Below are positions 8,966-17,889 of a DNA stretch of 64,000 nucleotides, piece after piece. The position numbers and the translations under genes are program-made. Source of the DNA: Hydrogenobacter sp. T-8 (GTDB lineage: Bacteria > Aquificota > Aquificia > Aquificales > Aquificaceae); assembly GCF_011006175.1 (NCBI RefSeq), contig NZ_CP048795.1, positions 1,604,491-1,668,490 on the forward strand. Reading direction: 5' to 3'. How positions within the stretch are numbered: position 1 is the stretch's first letter; each line of letters opens with the position of its first letter. The notes beneath the pieces are model-generated. The model did no database searches. It was not told the origin of the DNA and saw only the letters and a list, made by a program, of their open reading frames with translations.

Positions 8966-10061
8966 CTCTTATGGTATATTCCACAATGCCATCTAAGGGG
9001 CTTTTGAAGGTGTATGTGTCTCCAGAAACGCTCAATATGTAATTAGGGCTTATGGGAACTTTACCCTTTCCTCCCGGCAAGTCCACTGCGTAGGTGGGTA
9101 TACCCATTCCAGAAATCCTACCTCTAAGATACTCCATTATCTCAAGACCCTTCTCAAGGCTTGTCCTAAAGTGCAAAGCACCTTTGACTGGGTCGCAGTG
9201 GAAAAGATAAACGGGTCTTACCTTTATCCTAAGGAGACCTCTCATAAGCTCTAACATTACCTGTGGGTCATCGTTTATACCCTTTAGCAGGACAGTTTGG
9301 TTGTTGACTGGCACTCTATGCCTAAGAAGCCTTTCCACAGCCTCTGCGGACTCTTGGGTTATCTCTTTGGGATGATTAAAGTGGGTATTTATCCATATGG
9401 GCGAGTATTTTTCAAGGATGTGCAAAAGCTCCTCATCAAAGAACCTTTGAGGTGCAAGAACGGGAAGCCTCGTGCCAATCCTAATAATTTCCACGTGTGG
9501 AATTTTCCGTAGATTAGAAAGCACATACTCTAACTTCTCATTACTTACAGAAAGTGGCTCTCCACCAGATATTAGCACATCCCTTATTTCTTCGTGCCTT
9601 CTTACATACTCTAAAAACCTATCTATCTCTTCCCTTGTCCTTGCCCGCTCTCCCTCTTGGAAAATCCTTTTCCTCATACAGTGCCTGCAGTAAACCGCAC
9701 AAAAGGTAGTCAAGGTAAAAAGCACCCTATCGGGATACCTATGAGTAAGACCCGGAATGTGTCCTTCCTCTCTAAAGGGGTCTGGCTCTCCCATAGACTG
9801 AACTCTTTCGTCCACTTCCACCGCTCTTGGAATAGCCTGAAGCCTGATGGGGTCTTGTGGGTCTTCGGGGTCCATAAGAGAAAGGTAATAGGGCGTTATA
9901 GCCATAGGATACAAGCCTGTGGTCTGGTCTATGCCTCTTTCTTCCTCTGGCGTAAGCCTTATATACCTTTTTAGCTCCTCTTTAGTTTTTATCCTGTTTT
10001 GTATCTGCCAATGATAGCTCCGCCAAAGCTCCTGTGGAACATCTGTGAAAAACTTTCTCAT
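8949..10061 (-). CDS. KamA-family radical SAM protein (lysine 2,3-aminomutase-like)
   Basis: The cluster motif CAVYCRHC (CxxxCxxC) binds the radical-SAM [4Fe-4S]. SGGEPLSV and the C-terminal VDLPGGKGKVPI match lysine 2,3-aminomutase-type enzymes, which use PLP and AdoMet. Relatives include true aminomutases for beta-lysine and EpmB, which modifies EF-P lysine, and the sequence alone does not separate these. The internal ATG at 10061 (MRKFFTDVP) is preferred over the frame's first ATG at 10130, because family members begin there; this gives 370 residues. No ablB acetyltransferase gene is nearby, which argues weakly against an osmolyte role. Confidence 0.85.
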   Translation of the reverse strand: MRKFFTDVPQELWRSYHWQIQNRIKTKEELKRYIRLTPEEERGIDQTTGLYPMAITPYYLSLMDPEDPQDPIRLQAIPRAVEVDERVQSMGEPDPFREEGHIPGLTHRYPDRVLFTLTTFCAVYCRHCMRKRIFQEGERARTREEIDRFLEYVRRHEEIRDVLISGGEPLSVSNEKLEYVLSNLRKIPHVEIIRIGTRLPVLAPQRFFDEELLHILEKYSPIWINTHFNHPKEITQESAEAVERLLRHRVPVNNQTVLLKGINDDPQVMLELMRGLLRIKVRPVYLFHCDPVKGALHFRTSLEKGLEIMEYLRGRISGMGIPTYAVDLPGGKGKVPISPNYILSVSGDTYTFKSPLDGIVEYTIRDAELY

Positions 10062-10173
10062 AACTTGTATATATGTTATACTAATCTCTAGCTGCAGTTC
10101 TGGGTTAAAAGCCCAGTGGCATCTTGGCAATTGAATAGGGTTTTGCTCTTTGAAAGCAAGGGGGTAGTATTGA

Positions 10174-10322
10174 CTAAAGAGGTTTGAAAAGCCCTTCCTC
10201 GTTAACTTCCATTATGACGGTCTTTCCCTTTATGCTCCTTATTTGTAGGCTTTTCCAAAGGTAGTAGGGTAAGCGATGGTGGTTTTCCTAAATTTTTGCC
10301 TTTTCTGAGGCTTGTCTTTCAT
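10174..10322 (-). pseudogene. Broken small ORF beside the CRISPR leader
   Basis: From the ATG at 10322 the frame reads MKDKPQKRQKFR and then runs out of register. A second frame continues HHRLPYYLWKSLQIRSIKG and ends GLFKPL before a TAG at 10174-10176. The total of 149 nt is one short of 50 codons, so a single-base loss would explain the break. The amino-acid pattern looks coding, but I do not recognise the product. It could instead be chance. Confidence 0.3.
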
Positions 10323-10555
10323 AGGTTATATTTTAATGCCTTTATGCTTTTATGCTTTGGCATAAAGATGCGGTGATGCTTTGATGTTTTGATGACATAT
10401 GCCTCAAAGCCCTGTCTCTCAAGGGTTTAAATTTGACAATACCACACTCAACCTTGCAGGACCTGACACTTTTGGCAAACCACCTTCACTTGAGAGGGGT
10501 GCCCCCTTGACAAAAGGTTTGATATGTCTTATTATTCTTTATGTGGTGAGTTGAG
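10323..10555. other. AT-rich CRISPR leader candidate
   Basis: No gene is seen in these 233 bp. They include runs of related short words (TTTATGCTTTTATGC, GATGCTTTGATGTTTTGATG) and a hairpin CCCTG-TCTCT-CAAGGG near 10407-10422 that resembles hairpins of the integrated element. The stretch directly before the first repeat is AT-rich, which fits a leader upstream of a plus-strand array. Confidence 0.45.
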
Positions 10556-11112
10556 GTTGCTAATCCACCGTGTGGAGTTGAAACCATGTCTTGGGTTTTC
10601 TGCGTAGGTAGGCGGGTATGGTTGTTGCTAATCCACCGTGTGGAGTTGAAACGGAGATTTTGGCTGAACTTAAGAAGTCTGCTGAGGTTGCTAATCCACC
10701 GTGTGGAGTTGAAACTAAGTTCATTATACTTTTCCTCGCCTATCGCATCAAGTTGCTAATCCACCGTGTGGAGTTGAAACCATGGCATTCACGAAACGTG
10801 GGTCAGCTTTATCTAAAGTTGCTAATCCACCGTGTGGAGTTGAAACGGTAGGTATCCAATGCCTATAATGAGGAAAAGCCAATAGTTGCTAATCCACCGT
10901 GTGGAGTTGAAACTTGATTGAGGATGAGGGTTGCTATGTTTTTCCCTTCTGTTGCTAATCCACCGTGTGGAGTTGAAACGTTTTATTTCACCGTCTTTGA
11001 CTGCAAGCTTCCATACGTTGCTAATCCACCGTGTGGAGTTGAAACTTCTGGAACGCAGAGCTTATTAAGTAAACTCGCAACAAGTTGCTAATCCACCGTG
11101 TGGAGTTGAAAC
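10556..11112 (+). CRISPR. CRISPR array, 9 identical 29-bp repeats and 8 spacers
   Basis: Repeats begin at 10556, 10624, 10687, 10752, 10818, 10885, 10951, 11017 and 11084. Each is 29 bp, starts GTTGCTAATCCACC and ends GTGTGGAGTTGAAAC. The internal TCCAC-CGT-GTGGA forms a hairpin, and the GTTGAAAC end matches the 8-nt 5' handle of type I/III crRNAs, so transcription is on the plus strand. Spacers are 34-39 bp (39, 34, 36, 37, 38, 37, 37, 38). All repeats are identical, and no degenerate terminal repeat is seen. No cas gene is in the window. No spacer obviously matches other window sequence by eye. Confidence 0.98.
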
Positions 11113-11144
11113 TACACATCCAAAAAGCTATAAACTAATTACCC

Positions 11145-11834
11145 ATGAAGTTGGCAGTCCTCACTGGTGCTGGCATATCCGCAGAGAGTGGTGTTCCCAC
11201 CTTTAGGGGGCAAGGTGGTCTTTGGAAAAGCTACAGACCAGAAGAGCTTGCCACTCCCCAGGCTTTTAGAAGAAACCCAGCCTTAGTGTGGGAGTGGTAT
11301 CTTTGGAGAAGGGGCGTAATAGCAAAAGCGGAGCCTAACGCTGGGCATATTGCACTTGTGGAGCTTGAGAGAAAATACTGCGAAGACTTCCTGCTTATTA
11401 CCCAAAACGTGGATGGACTTCACCAAAGGGCTGGTTCAAAAAGACTTGTGGAGCTTCATGGGAATATATGGAGGGTCAAATGCCTCTCCTGTGGTGCGGT
11501 TTACTATGACTATTCTGTAAGCTACGCACAGCTTCCACCTGCCTGCAAGGAATGTGGTGGGCTTATTAGACCAGATGTGGTCTGGTTTGGTGAGGCTTTG
11601 CCTGAGGATGCCTTAGAGCTTGCCATAAGGTGGGCAAGGAGTTGCGATGTGTTTGTGGTTATTGGAACTTCCGCAGTGGTGTATCCTGCGGGTGAGCTTC
11701 CATACCTTGCAAAGGAACATGGTGCAAAGGTTATAGAGATAAACCCAGAAAGCACACCTGTCTCTCCCATTGCAGATGTTATAATAAAAGAACCAGCAAG
11801 CAGTGGTGTGAAAAAACTACTGGAGGTCTTATGA
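11145..11834 (+). CDS. cobB: Sirtuin, NAD-dependent protein deacylase
   Basis: The 229-residue protein is a short bacterial sirtuin. [15 protein letters not shown] (about 8-22) and QNVDGLH form the NAD site, the catalytic histidine is in LVELHGN, and four cysteines (CLSC and CKEC) hold the zinc. Y52 and R55 in YLWRR fit the YxxR motif that in CobB and SIRT5 accepts succinyl-lysine, so desuccinylase as well as deacetylase activity is possible. A nearby role could be control of acetyl-CoA synthetase (acs at 52803), which is a known sirtuin target, but that link is inference. The gene starts 32 nt after the last CRISPR repeat and overlaps thyX by 4 nt. Confidence 0.93.
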   Translation: MKLAVLTGAGISAESGVPTFRGQGGLWKSYRPEELATPQAFRRNPALVWEWYLWRRGVIAKAEPNAGHIALVELERKYCEDFLLITQNVDGLHQRAGSKRLVELHGNIWRVKCLSCGAVYYDYSVSYAQLPPACKECGGLIRPDVVWFGEALPEDALELAIRWARSCDVFVVIGTSAVVYPAGELPYLAKEHGAKVIEINPESTPVSPIADVIIKEPASSGVKKLLEVL

Positions 11835-12760
11835 AAGTCCACATAATGGGCTCTGACCAAAGAATAGTCCGCTGTGCTCGTGTATCTTTTGCAAAGGACA
11901 AAGAGGTTGACAAGGAAAGGGACACAAGGCTTATAAAATATCTCTTCCAGCACAAACATGCCTCACCCTTTGAGCATGTAATAATAGCCTTTGAAGCTGA
12001 TAAAGAGCTTTGGCTTGAAATCCTTAAAAACCTGCCAAGCCCTGCGGTGCAAGTTTACTATTCTAAAGGATACATATGGCTCAACCTAAGGAACTACATA
12101 AACGCCATGGAGCTCTTCACATCAGAAGTAAAAGAGTCCCTAAAGGAAAAACTACCTGCTACCACTGCAATAATATTCGGTCAAGAACCACAAGACTACT
12201 CTACAGACCACGCCTACGTGAAGGATAAGATAGAAACTTCCTCCGGCTGGCTTGGCCTGGTCGATAGTCTTGAGCTTGGAACAGATATGGACTACTATAC
12301 CTTTGTAGTGGAATGCCCGCTCTTTGTTGCCCGTCAGTGGCACAGGCATAGGTTTGGCTCATATAACGAAGTTAGCAGAAGGTATGTGAGCTACGAGCCG
12401 GACTTTTACATTCCTCGCTATCTTAGAAAGCAGGCAAAGAGAAACAAGCAGGCATCAATTGAAGAGCCAATAGAAGAGCCATGGAACTCTATTTTTCTGA
12501 AAAAGATAAACTGGTATGTGCAAGACCTACAAGACCTATACAAGGCTATGACGGAAAAGGAGGTTGCCAAAGAACTGGCAAGGGGTATTCTACCCCAGTT
12601 TATGAAGACAAGGTTTTATTGGACAGTGCCAAGAGTAGCCCTGGATAACTTCATCACCTTAAGAACCCACGAGGGAGCTCAAAAAGAAATAAGAGAATTC
12701 GCACAGGTCATAAAAGACTTAGTTGACTACAAAGAAACAGACAAAAGGCTCAGGCTTTAG
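11831..12760 (+). CDS. thyX: Flavin-dependent thymidylate synthase
   Basis: The 309-residue protein carries the ThyX signature as [14 protein letters not shown] (about 178-191). It methylates dUMP to dTMP using FAD, NADPH and methylenetetrahydrofolate. It is longer than many ThyX proteins (about 220-250) because of an insert around residues 85-140. The start codon overlaps the cobB stop by 4 nt. Its end overlaps the end of rpmA on the other strand by 11 nt. Confidence 0.95.
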   Translation: MKVHIMGSDQRIVRCARVSFAKDKEVDKERDTRLIKYLFQHKHASPFEHVIIAFEADKELWLEILKNLPSPAVQVYYSKGYIWLNLRNYINAMELFTSEVKESLKEKLPATTAIIFGQEPQDYSTDHAYVKDKIETSSGWLGLVDSLELGTDMDYYTFVVECPLFVARQWHRHRFGSYNEVSRRYVSYEPDFYIPRYLRKQAKRNKQASIEEPIEEPWNSIFLKKINWYVQDLQDLYKAMTEKEVAKELARGILPQFMKTRFYWTVPRVALDNFITLRTHEGAQKEIREFAQVIKDLVDYKETDKRLRL

Positions 12761-13016
12761 CGGTCTCAAGGGGCAAGACGCTTACTACCTTTTTATTTCT
12801 CCTGTTTTCAAACTTCACCACACCATCTATCAAAGCAAAGAGGGTAAAGTCCGAACCCATTCCCACATTTACGCCGGGATAAACCTTTGTCCCTCTCTGT
12901 CTTATTATTATGTTTCCTGCCTTGACTATCTGACCATCATGCCTTTTTACGCCCAGCCTTTTGGAATGACTATCTCTACCATTTCTCGTTGAGCCACCGC
13001 TTGCTTTGGATGCCAT
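12750..13016 (-). CDS. rpmA: Ribosomal protein bL27
   Basis: The 88-residue protein begins [20 protein letters not shown] and contains [15 protein letters not shown], both diagnostic of L27, whose N-terminal tail reaches the peptidyl transferase centre. It follows rplU by 1 nt, the usual rplU-rpmA order. Obg, often third in this operon, is not here. Confidence 0.97.
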   Translation of the reverse strand: MASKASGGSTRNGRDSHSKRLGVKRHDGQIVKAGNIIIRQRGTKVYPGVNVGMGSDFTLFALIDGVVKFENRRNKKVVSVLPLETAKA

Positions 13017-13017
13017 G

Positions 13018-13317
13018 TTAAACCTCCTGTATGTCCTTTATAAGTATCTCCGTATAGGGCTGTCTGTGCCCTCTCCAACGCTTATAGTTTTTCTTTGCCC
13101 TAAACTTAAACACTATAACCTTTTTATGCTTTCCGTGAGACAAAACTTCAGCAAGGACTTTACCCTTGCCAAACTCTATAGAACCATCCTCTCTTCTCAA
13201 AAGCAAAGGGGAAAACTCAAGAACTGCACCAACATCGCTGGGCAGTTTTTCTATCCTTAGCTTAGTCCCTTTCTCAACCTTATACTGTTTCCCACCAGTC
13301 TCTATAATCGCATACAT
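13018..13317 (-). CDS. rplU: Ribosomal protein bL21
   Basis: The 99-residue protein starts [17 protein letters not shown] and ends in the L21 signature region [17 protein letters not shown]. It binds 23S rRNA together with L20. It is the first gene of rplU-rpmA, with a GAGGAG-type ribosome site upstream. Confidence 0.97.
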   Translation of the reverse strand: MYAIIETGGKQYKVEKGTKLRIEKLPSDVGAVLEFSPLLLRREDGSIEFGKGKVLAEVLSHGKHKKVIVFKFRAKKNYKRWRGHRQPYTEILIKDIQEV

Positions 13318-13349
13318 AGACCTTTCTCCTCAGCAAAAAGTTTAAAGGA

Positions 13350-13364
13350 GGGGGCAAAGCCCCC
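13350..13364 (-). terminator. Hairpin terminator after lipoprotein gene
   Basis: On the minus strand GGGGGC-TTT-GCCCCC follows the lipoprotein stop, with TCCTTTAAACTTTTT after it. The same stem-loop recurs at several gene ends in the window. The T-run is interrupted, so termination strength is uncertain. Confidence 0.6.
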
Positions 13365-13372
13365 GCGCAATC

Positions 13373-13609
13373 TTATTTCTTCTGCTCTCCAGCAGGTTGC
13401 TGTTGTTGTTGCTGTTGCTCTCCAGCAGGCTGTTGTTGCTGTTGTTCTCCAGCAGGCTGTTGCCGCTGTTGCTCAGCAGGTTGTGCTGGCTGAGCGGGTT
13501 GTGCAGGTTGTTCCTGCGCGGGTTGTGCAGGTTGTTCTGCGGGTTTTTGCTGGCAGGATGCTGCCAGGAGTGCAAGGCTTGCAACTCCAAGTGCTATGAA
13601 CTTCCTCAT
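13373..13609 (-). CDS. Small lipoprotein with Gln/Pro/Ala low-complexity repeats
   Basis: The ATG at 13609 is chosen because AAGGAGGT lies about 8 nt before it. The frame's longer start at 13627 would place that ribosome site inside the gene. The 78-residue product starts MRKFIALGVASLALLAASC, a lipoprotein signal peptide with the modified cysteine at 19. The mature part is almost wholly QPA and PAGEQQQQ repeats encoded by imperfect tandem DNA repeats. It probably forms a flexible, uncharged extension at the membrane surface. No known family is recognised, and the repeat number is likely variable. Confidence 0.75.
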   Translation of the reverse strand: MRKFIALGVASLALLAASCQQKPAEQPAQPAQEQPAQPAQPAQPAEQQRQQPAGEQQQQQPAGEQQQQQQQPAGEQKK

Positions 13610-13657
13610 TTTAGCTACCTCCTTCATGGATTATACAAACTACCATTATACAACCTG

Positions 13658-14134
13658 TCAAGTGGTTATGTCAAGTTCTCTAAGCAGGCTTTCCACATGA
13701 CCTTTTGCCTTGACATTATAAAAGGCTTTTAGTATCTTCCCCTCTGGAGATATCACGAAGGTGCTCCTAATTACTCCCTCTGTCTCTTTCCCATACATCT
13801 TTTTCTTGCCATAGGCTCCGTAAGCCCTGAGGACCTCCTTCTGAGGATCGCTTAGCAGGATAAAGTTAAGCCCATACTTTTCTTTAAACTTCTTATGGGA
13901 TTGTAGGCTGTCTGGGCTTACGCCAACGACCCTAAAGCCCTTTGACCTCAGGCTATTTAGGTTGTCCCTAAAGTCGCAAGCTTCTTGGGTGCAACCTGGC
14001 GTGTCATCCTTAGGATAGAAGTAAAGTATAAGGGGTAAGGAGAGTAGGTCCTTTAGACAAAACTTACCTTCTTTTCCCTCCTCGTCGATGCCCTCAAGAC
14101 AAAAGTCTACCGCAGGGTCTCCTTCTTTTAGCAT
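13658..14134 (-). CDS. bcp: Thioredoxin-dependent peroxiredoxin (PrxQ/Bcp)
   Basis: The 158-residue protein has the peroxidatic cysteine in KDDTPGCTQEACDFRD, with a second cysteine five residues later as the PrxQ resolving residue. It reduces hydroperoxides in the cytoplasm with thioredoxin. A TATAAT lies about 10 nt upstream of its ATG, suggesting a short or absent leader. Confidence 0.93.
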   Translation of the reverse strand: MLKEGDPAVDFCLEGIDEEGKEGKFCLKDLLSLPLILYFYPKDDTPGCTQEACDFRDNLNSLRSKGFRVVGVSPDSLQSHKKFKEKYGLNFILLSDPQKEVLRAYGAYGKKKMYGKETEGVIRSTFVISPEGKILKAFYNVKAKGHVESLLRELDITT

Positions 14135-14155
14135 AGTAATTATTATAAGACAGGT

Positions 14156-14178
14156 GGGGGCATACGCCCCCTTTTTTT
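14156..14178. terminator. Hairpin between cfiA and bcp
   Basis: GGGGGC-ATAC-GCCCCC is followed by seven T on the plus strand, where there is no upstream gene to end. On the minus strand, after cfiA, the same stem is preceded by A7 and followed by ACCTGTCTTAT, so it lacks a clean T-run but probably still marks the cfiA end. Confidence 0.5.
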
Positions 14179-16139
14179 CAGCCGTAGGTGTCGCCTTCTG
14201 GCTTGACGGGTTCTATCCTCAAGAGAGCGTCATCTGGGGTCACGTTGTCGCCAGGCTTTACGAAGACCTTTTTGACCACGCCGGTAATTGGGGCGTGTAT
14301 CTCGTTTTCCATCTTCATGGCTTCTACAATGGCAACCGTTTGACCCTCGCTCACAGGCTGACCCTCCTGGACAAGCACTCGCACCACCCTTCCCGGCATG
14401 GGTGCGGTAGCATCTCCGGGCTGTGTGGCCTTTGGTATACCCTTTTCCTCCGCCTGAGCTACTGCCTGAGGAACACCGCCAGAGGGTATGGCTTCAAGCT
14501 GTGGTGTGAGCTGAACTTCTTCCAGCCTTCCGTCCACCCTTACATAGTATTTTCTTGGCTTACCAGGCTCTGCGTGGGCACTTACTCCCTCTACTTTTAC
14601 TTTGAACTTCTCTCCGTGGTATATGACCTCAAACTCCACAGGTGCTGCGCCAGGCACGGTGCCCGGTTTTACCTCGGTAGCTTCCGCCAGCTCCTCCAAG
14701 GGTTCTGCACGGAGCTCTCCCTTCTCTCTTGCCACAAAGAAATCCTTTGCCTGCATTGGGAAGAGAGCATACAGTAGCACCTCCTCGTCAGTGGGTTCCT
14801 TTCCAAGGAGAGACCTTGTCTCTTCATAGGCCTTGTCCCAGTCGTTGGGGTCCGCAAGGTCTGCAGCACGCACAGAAAAGTCTGGTTCTTTTCCAGGTCC
14901 CAGTATCTTTTCCGCCAGCTCCTTTGAGATAGGACCTGGGGGCTTTCCGTATTTGCCCTCCACATAGTCCCTGACCTCTTTGGTTATCACCTTGTATCTC
15001 TCGCCAGATATCACATTAAGCACCGCCTGCACACCCACTATCTGAGAAGAGGGTGTTAGAAGTGGTGGATAGCCCAGGTCCCTTTCCACGTTGGGCACTT
15101 CCTCAAGGGCTTCTTCTATCTTATCTATGGCGTTTGCTTCTATTAGCTGGGCAACCATGTTAGATATCATCCCGCCCGGTATCTTGTGAATAAGCACCTT
15201 GGCGTTCACCCCCGCATACTCGGTCTCGTATTTCTTGTATTTCTTGCGTATCTGCTTGGTAATCTCCGCACACTCTTCTATCTTCTTAAGGTCAAGACCT
15301 GTGTCAAAGGGTGTGCCTTCAAGCATAGCCACCACGGACTCTGTAGCAGGGTGAGAAGAACCAAAAGCCAAAGGTGAAAGCACCGTATCCACCATGTCCA
15401 CACCAGCAAGTATGGCCATCATGTGGTTTACTATGGCTGTTCCGCTCATGTCGTGGTTGTGTAAAAGCACAGGCAGTTTACCGCCTGTGGCTTCCTTTAT
15501 CCTCTTTATTATGGTGTAGGTTTCAAGGGGCATAATAATACCAGTGGCGTCCTTGAAGGACAGCCAGTCCGCTCCCATCTCCGCTATCTCAAGGGCATAC
15601 TCTACCCACTTGTCTATGGTATGCACGGGGCTTCTTGTATAGCTTATCTCCGCATGGGCTTCTCCACCAAGCTCCTTTATAGCCTTTACCGCAGTTTGGA
15701 TGTTCCTGTTGTCATTAAGAGCATCAAAGACCCTAAAAACAGTTATACCGTTAGCTATAGACCTTTCTACAAACTTGTAAACCAGCTTGTCAGACTTGGG
15801 TCTGTATCCTACAATGTTCTGACCCCTAAAGAGCATCTGAAGTTTGGTGTTGGGCATAACCTCCTTTATACGCCTTAGCCTCTCCCAGGGGTCTTCTTTG
15901 AGATACCTAAGACACACGTCGTAGGTGGCACCACCCCAGACCTCAACCGCATAAAAACCTACCTTGTCTAACTTCTCACACAGAGGTAGAAGGTCATCGG
16001 TTCTTACACGGGTGGCAAGTTTGCACTGCTGACCATCCCTGGGCGTGAGGTCTGTGATAAGTATCTTTTTCTTAAAGCCAGACCTCTCCATTTCCTTGAG
16101 CTGTGCTTGAATTTCCTCCATTATCTCCACAACTTGCAT
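14178..16139 (-). CDS. cfiA: 2-oxoglutarate carboxylase large subunit (biotin carrier/carboxyltransferase)
   Basis: The 653-residue protein has an N-terminal carboxyltransferase TIM barrel (ILITDLTPRDGQQ, metal-site LLHNHDMSG) and a C-terminal biotinyl domain with EAMKMENEI (biotin on the lysine near 608). Length and sequence closely match Hydrogenobacter thermophilus CfiA as I remember it. With CfiB it carboxylates 2-oxoglutarate to oxalosuccinate, which is reduced to isocitrate in the reverse TCA cycle. The alternative is pyruvate carboxylase subunit B or an oxaloacetate decarboxylase alpha subunit, which share the same fold. It lies 13 nt after cfiB. Confidence 0.87.
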   Translation of the reverse strand: MQVVEIMEEIQAQLKEMERSGFKKKILITDLTPRDGQQCKLATRVRTDDLLPLCEKLDKVGFYAVEVWGGATYDVCLRYLKEDPWERLRRIKEVMPNTKLQMLFRGQNIVGYRPKSDKLVYKFVERSIANGITVFRVFDALNDNRNIQTAVKAIKELGGEAHAEISYTRSPVHTIDKWVEYALEIAEMGADWLSFKDATGIIMPLETYTIIKRIKEATGGKLPVLLHNHDMSGTAIVNHMMAILAGVDMVDTVLSPLAFGSSHPATESVVAMLEGTPFDTGLDLKKIEECAEITKQIRKKYKKYETEYAGVNAKVLIHKIPGGMISNMVAQLIEANAIDKIEEALEEVPNVERDLGYPPLLTPSSQIVGVQAVLNVISGERYKVITKEVRDYVEGKYGKPPGPISKELAEKILGPGKEPDFSVRAADLADPNDWDKAYEETRSLLGKEPTDEEVLLYALFPMQAKDFFVAREKGELRAEPLEELAEATEVKPGTVPGAAPVEFEVIYHGEKFKVKVEGVSAHAEPGKPRKYYVRVDGRLEEVQLTPQLEAIPSGGVPQAVAQAEEKGIPKATQPGDATAPMPGRVVRVLVQEGQPVSEGQTVAIVEAMKMENEIHAPITGVVKKVFVKPGDNVTPDDALLRIEPVKPEGDTYG

Positions 16140-16152
16140 GCCTTACCTCCTT

Positions 16153-17571
16153 TTATAGTCCATGATATGCGGCTATCGCCGCAGATATAAAGGCTACAAA
16201 GTCCTCCTTGTTTCTTACCTCCTCATACTCAAAGAGATGAGGATGGGTTTCCAAATACTTGGTGTTAAACTTACCAGCCCTAAAGTCTGGGTCCTTCATT
16301 ATCTCTATAAGCAAGGGTATGGTGGTCTTTATGCCAGTAATCTCGTAGGTTTCCAAAGCTGCCTTCATACGGTCTACCGCAACCTCCCACTGAGGAGCCC
16401 AGACTATGAGCTTGGCTATCATAGAGTCATAGTAAGGGCTTATCTCATAGCCCCTTGACGCTGCGTGTTCTACTCTTATACCAAAGCCACCGGGTGCATA
16501 ATACCTTTCTATAGTTCCTATGCTTGGTGCAAAGTTCTTTTTGGGGTCTTCTGCGTTTATCCTCACCTCTATGGAGTAGCCGTTAAACTTTATGTCTTCC
16601 TGTTTATATCTTAGAGGCTCGCCAGCAGCGATTCTAAGCTGCCACTTTACTATGTCCACACCCGTTATCATCTCCGTGACTGGATGCTCCACTTGAATAC
16701 GCGTGTTCATCTCAATGAAATATATGTTTCCCTTCTCGTCCGCTACAAACTCCATGGTGCCTGCGCTGTAGTATCCTATCTCCTTCGCTGCTTGAGCTAC
16801 CAGTTCTCCGTAGTATGCCCTTTTGCCTGGTGTGAGAAGTAATGAGGGGGCTATTTCCACCAGCTTTTGGTTTCTCCTCTGAATGGAGCAGTCTCTTTCG
16901 CCAAGGTGTATCACATTACCATATTTGTCCCCAAGCACCTGAAACTCTATGTGGTGTGGGTTTTCTATGTATTTTTCAAGGAGCAGGTCACCTCTACCAA
17001 AGGCTTTCAGAGCTTCGTTATAGGCGCTTTCGTAGTTTTTCAGCAGTTCCTCCTCGTTCCTACATATCCTTATGCCTCTTCCACCACCACCTGCGGAAGC
17101 CTTCAAAAGCACAGGGTAGCCTATTTCTCTCGCTATTTGTTTGGCTTCTTGCTCATCCTTTAGAATACCATCACTTCCAGGTACAGTGGGAAGTCCTGCC
17201 TTTTTGGCTATTTCCTTAGACCTCGCTTTGTCTCCCATAAGCTCTATAACCTTCCAATGAGGACCTATAAAGTTTATTCCCTTTTCCTCACAGAGCCTTG
17301 CAAAGTGTTCGTTTTCCGCCAAAAAGCCATAGCCCGGATGGATGGCATCCGCACCCACTTCCAAAGCAAGGTCTACTATGCGTTCCGCATTAAGGTATGT
17401 GTCTAAGGGGTTTACCCCTATCATGTAGGCTTCATCTGCCATCTTCACATGCCTTGCGGTGGACTCTATCTCGTTGTATATGGCAACGGTCCTTATGCCA
17501 AGCTCCTTGCATGCCCTTATAACCCTGCAGGCTATCTCGCCCCTATTGGCAACGAGCACCTTGTTAAACAT
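16153..17571 (-). CDS. cfiB: 2-oxoglutarate carboxylase small subunit (biotin carboxylase)
   Basis: The 472-residue protein is a biotin carboxylase: MFNKVLVANRGEIACRVIRA opens the pre-ATP-grasp domain, KASAGGGGRGIR is the glycine-rich loop, and EMNTRIQVEHPVTE holds the catalytic site. It carboxylates the biotin of CfiA using ATP and bicarbonate. The length equals that of H. thermophilus CfiB (472). Next to cfiA it forms an operon, and the small membrane protein gene lies 30 nt upstream. Pyruvate carboxylase subunit A is the alternative. Confidence 0.88.
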   Translation of the reverse strand: MFNKVLVANRGEIACRVIRACKELGIRTVAIYNEIESTARHVKMADEAYMIGVNPLDTYLNAERIVDLALEVGADAIHPGYGFLAENEHFARLCEEKGINFIGPHWKVIELMGDKARSKEIAKKAGLPTVPGSDGILKDEQEAKQIAREIGYPVLLKASAGGGGRGIRICRNEEELLKNYESAYNEALKAFGRGDLLLEKYIENPHHIEFQVLGDKYGNVIHLGERDCSIQRRNQKLVEIAPSLLLTPGKRAYYGELVAQAAKEIGYYSAGTMEFVADEKGNIYFIEMNTRIQVEHPVTEMITGVDIVKWQLRIAAGEPLRYKQEDIKFNGYSIEVRINAEDPKKNFAPSIGTIERYYAPGGFGIRVEHAASRGYEISPYYDSMIAKLIVWAPQWEVAVDRMKAALETYEITGIKTTIPLLIEIMKDPDFRAGKFNTKYLETHPHLFEYEEVRNKEDFVAFISAAIAAYHGL

Positions 17572-17601
17572 GCTTATCCTCCATAGGTCTTTTTATAGGT
17601 T

Positions 17602-17889
17602 TCATAAAAGACCCTCCTTTGCCTTTCTTATAGCGGGAGCAAGTGCAGTCCTTCTATCCCATAAAACAAAACCTATAAGCGTCATCATACCTGCAAACAA
17701 AACTCCAAAACCCCAAAGCATTATGCTTATCACATCATCTATCCTTTTGTTTGTATCCTCTATCCTCTGAATAATAGCTTTCTGACCCTCTTCCAGCCTT
17801 ATGATTCGTTCTCTATCTTCCAGAGTAAAAGGCACTTCCCTCGCAAGGACAAAACCCACCATGAAAACAAAAACTAAGAGTAGCCTCAC
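17602..17889 (-). CDS. Small exported coiled-coil membrane protein
   Basis: This 95-residue protein starts with a signal-like hydrophobic segment (MRLLLVFVFMVGFVLA). A heptad region (RIIRLEEGQKAIIQRIEDTN) and a second hydrophobic segment (MLWGFGVLFAGMMTLIGFVL) follow. I do not recognise a named family; similar short proteins with a coiled coil and a membrane anchor are common in Aquificales. The start overlaps the OsmC gene stop by 4 nt. Confidence 0.65.
   Translation of the reverse strand: MRLLLVFVFMVGFVLAREVPFTLEDRERIIRLEEGQKAIIQRIEDTNKRIDDVISIMLWGFGVLFAGMMTLIGFVLWDRRTALAPAIRKAKEGLL

Noticed and set aside
10618-10851. 77-codon ORF in the CRISPR array
   Set aside because: It is made of translated repeats (NPPCGVE and HRVELK) and is not a gene.
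10130-11145. cas genes around the array
   Set aside because: No open frame of adequate length or Cas motif was found. Flanking genes are KamA-like and sirtuin.
14156-14178. Plus-strand terminator with T7
   Set aside because: It has no upstream plus-strand gene. I list it only as the hairpin following cfiA.
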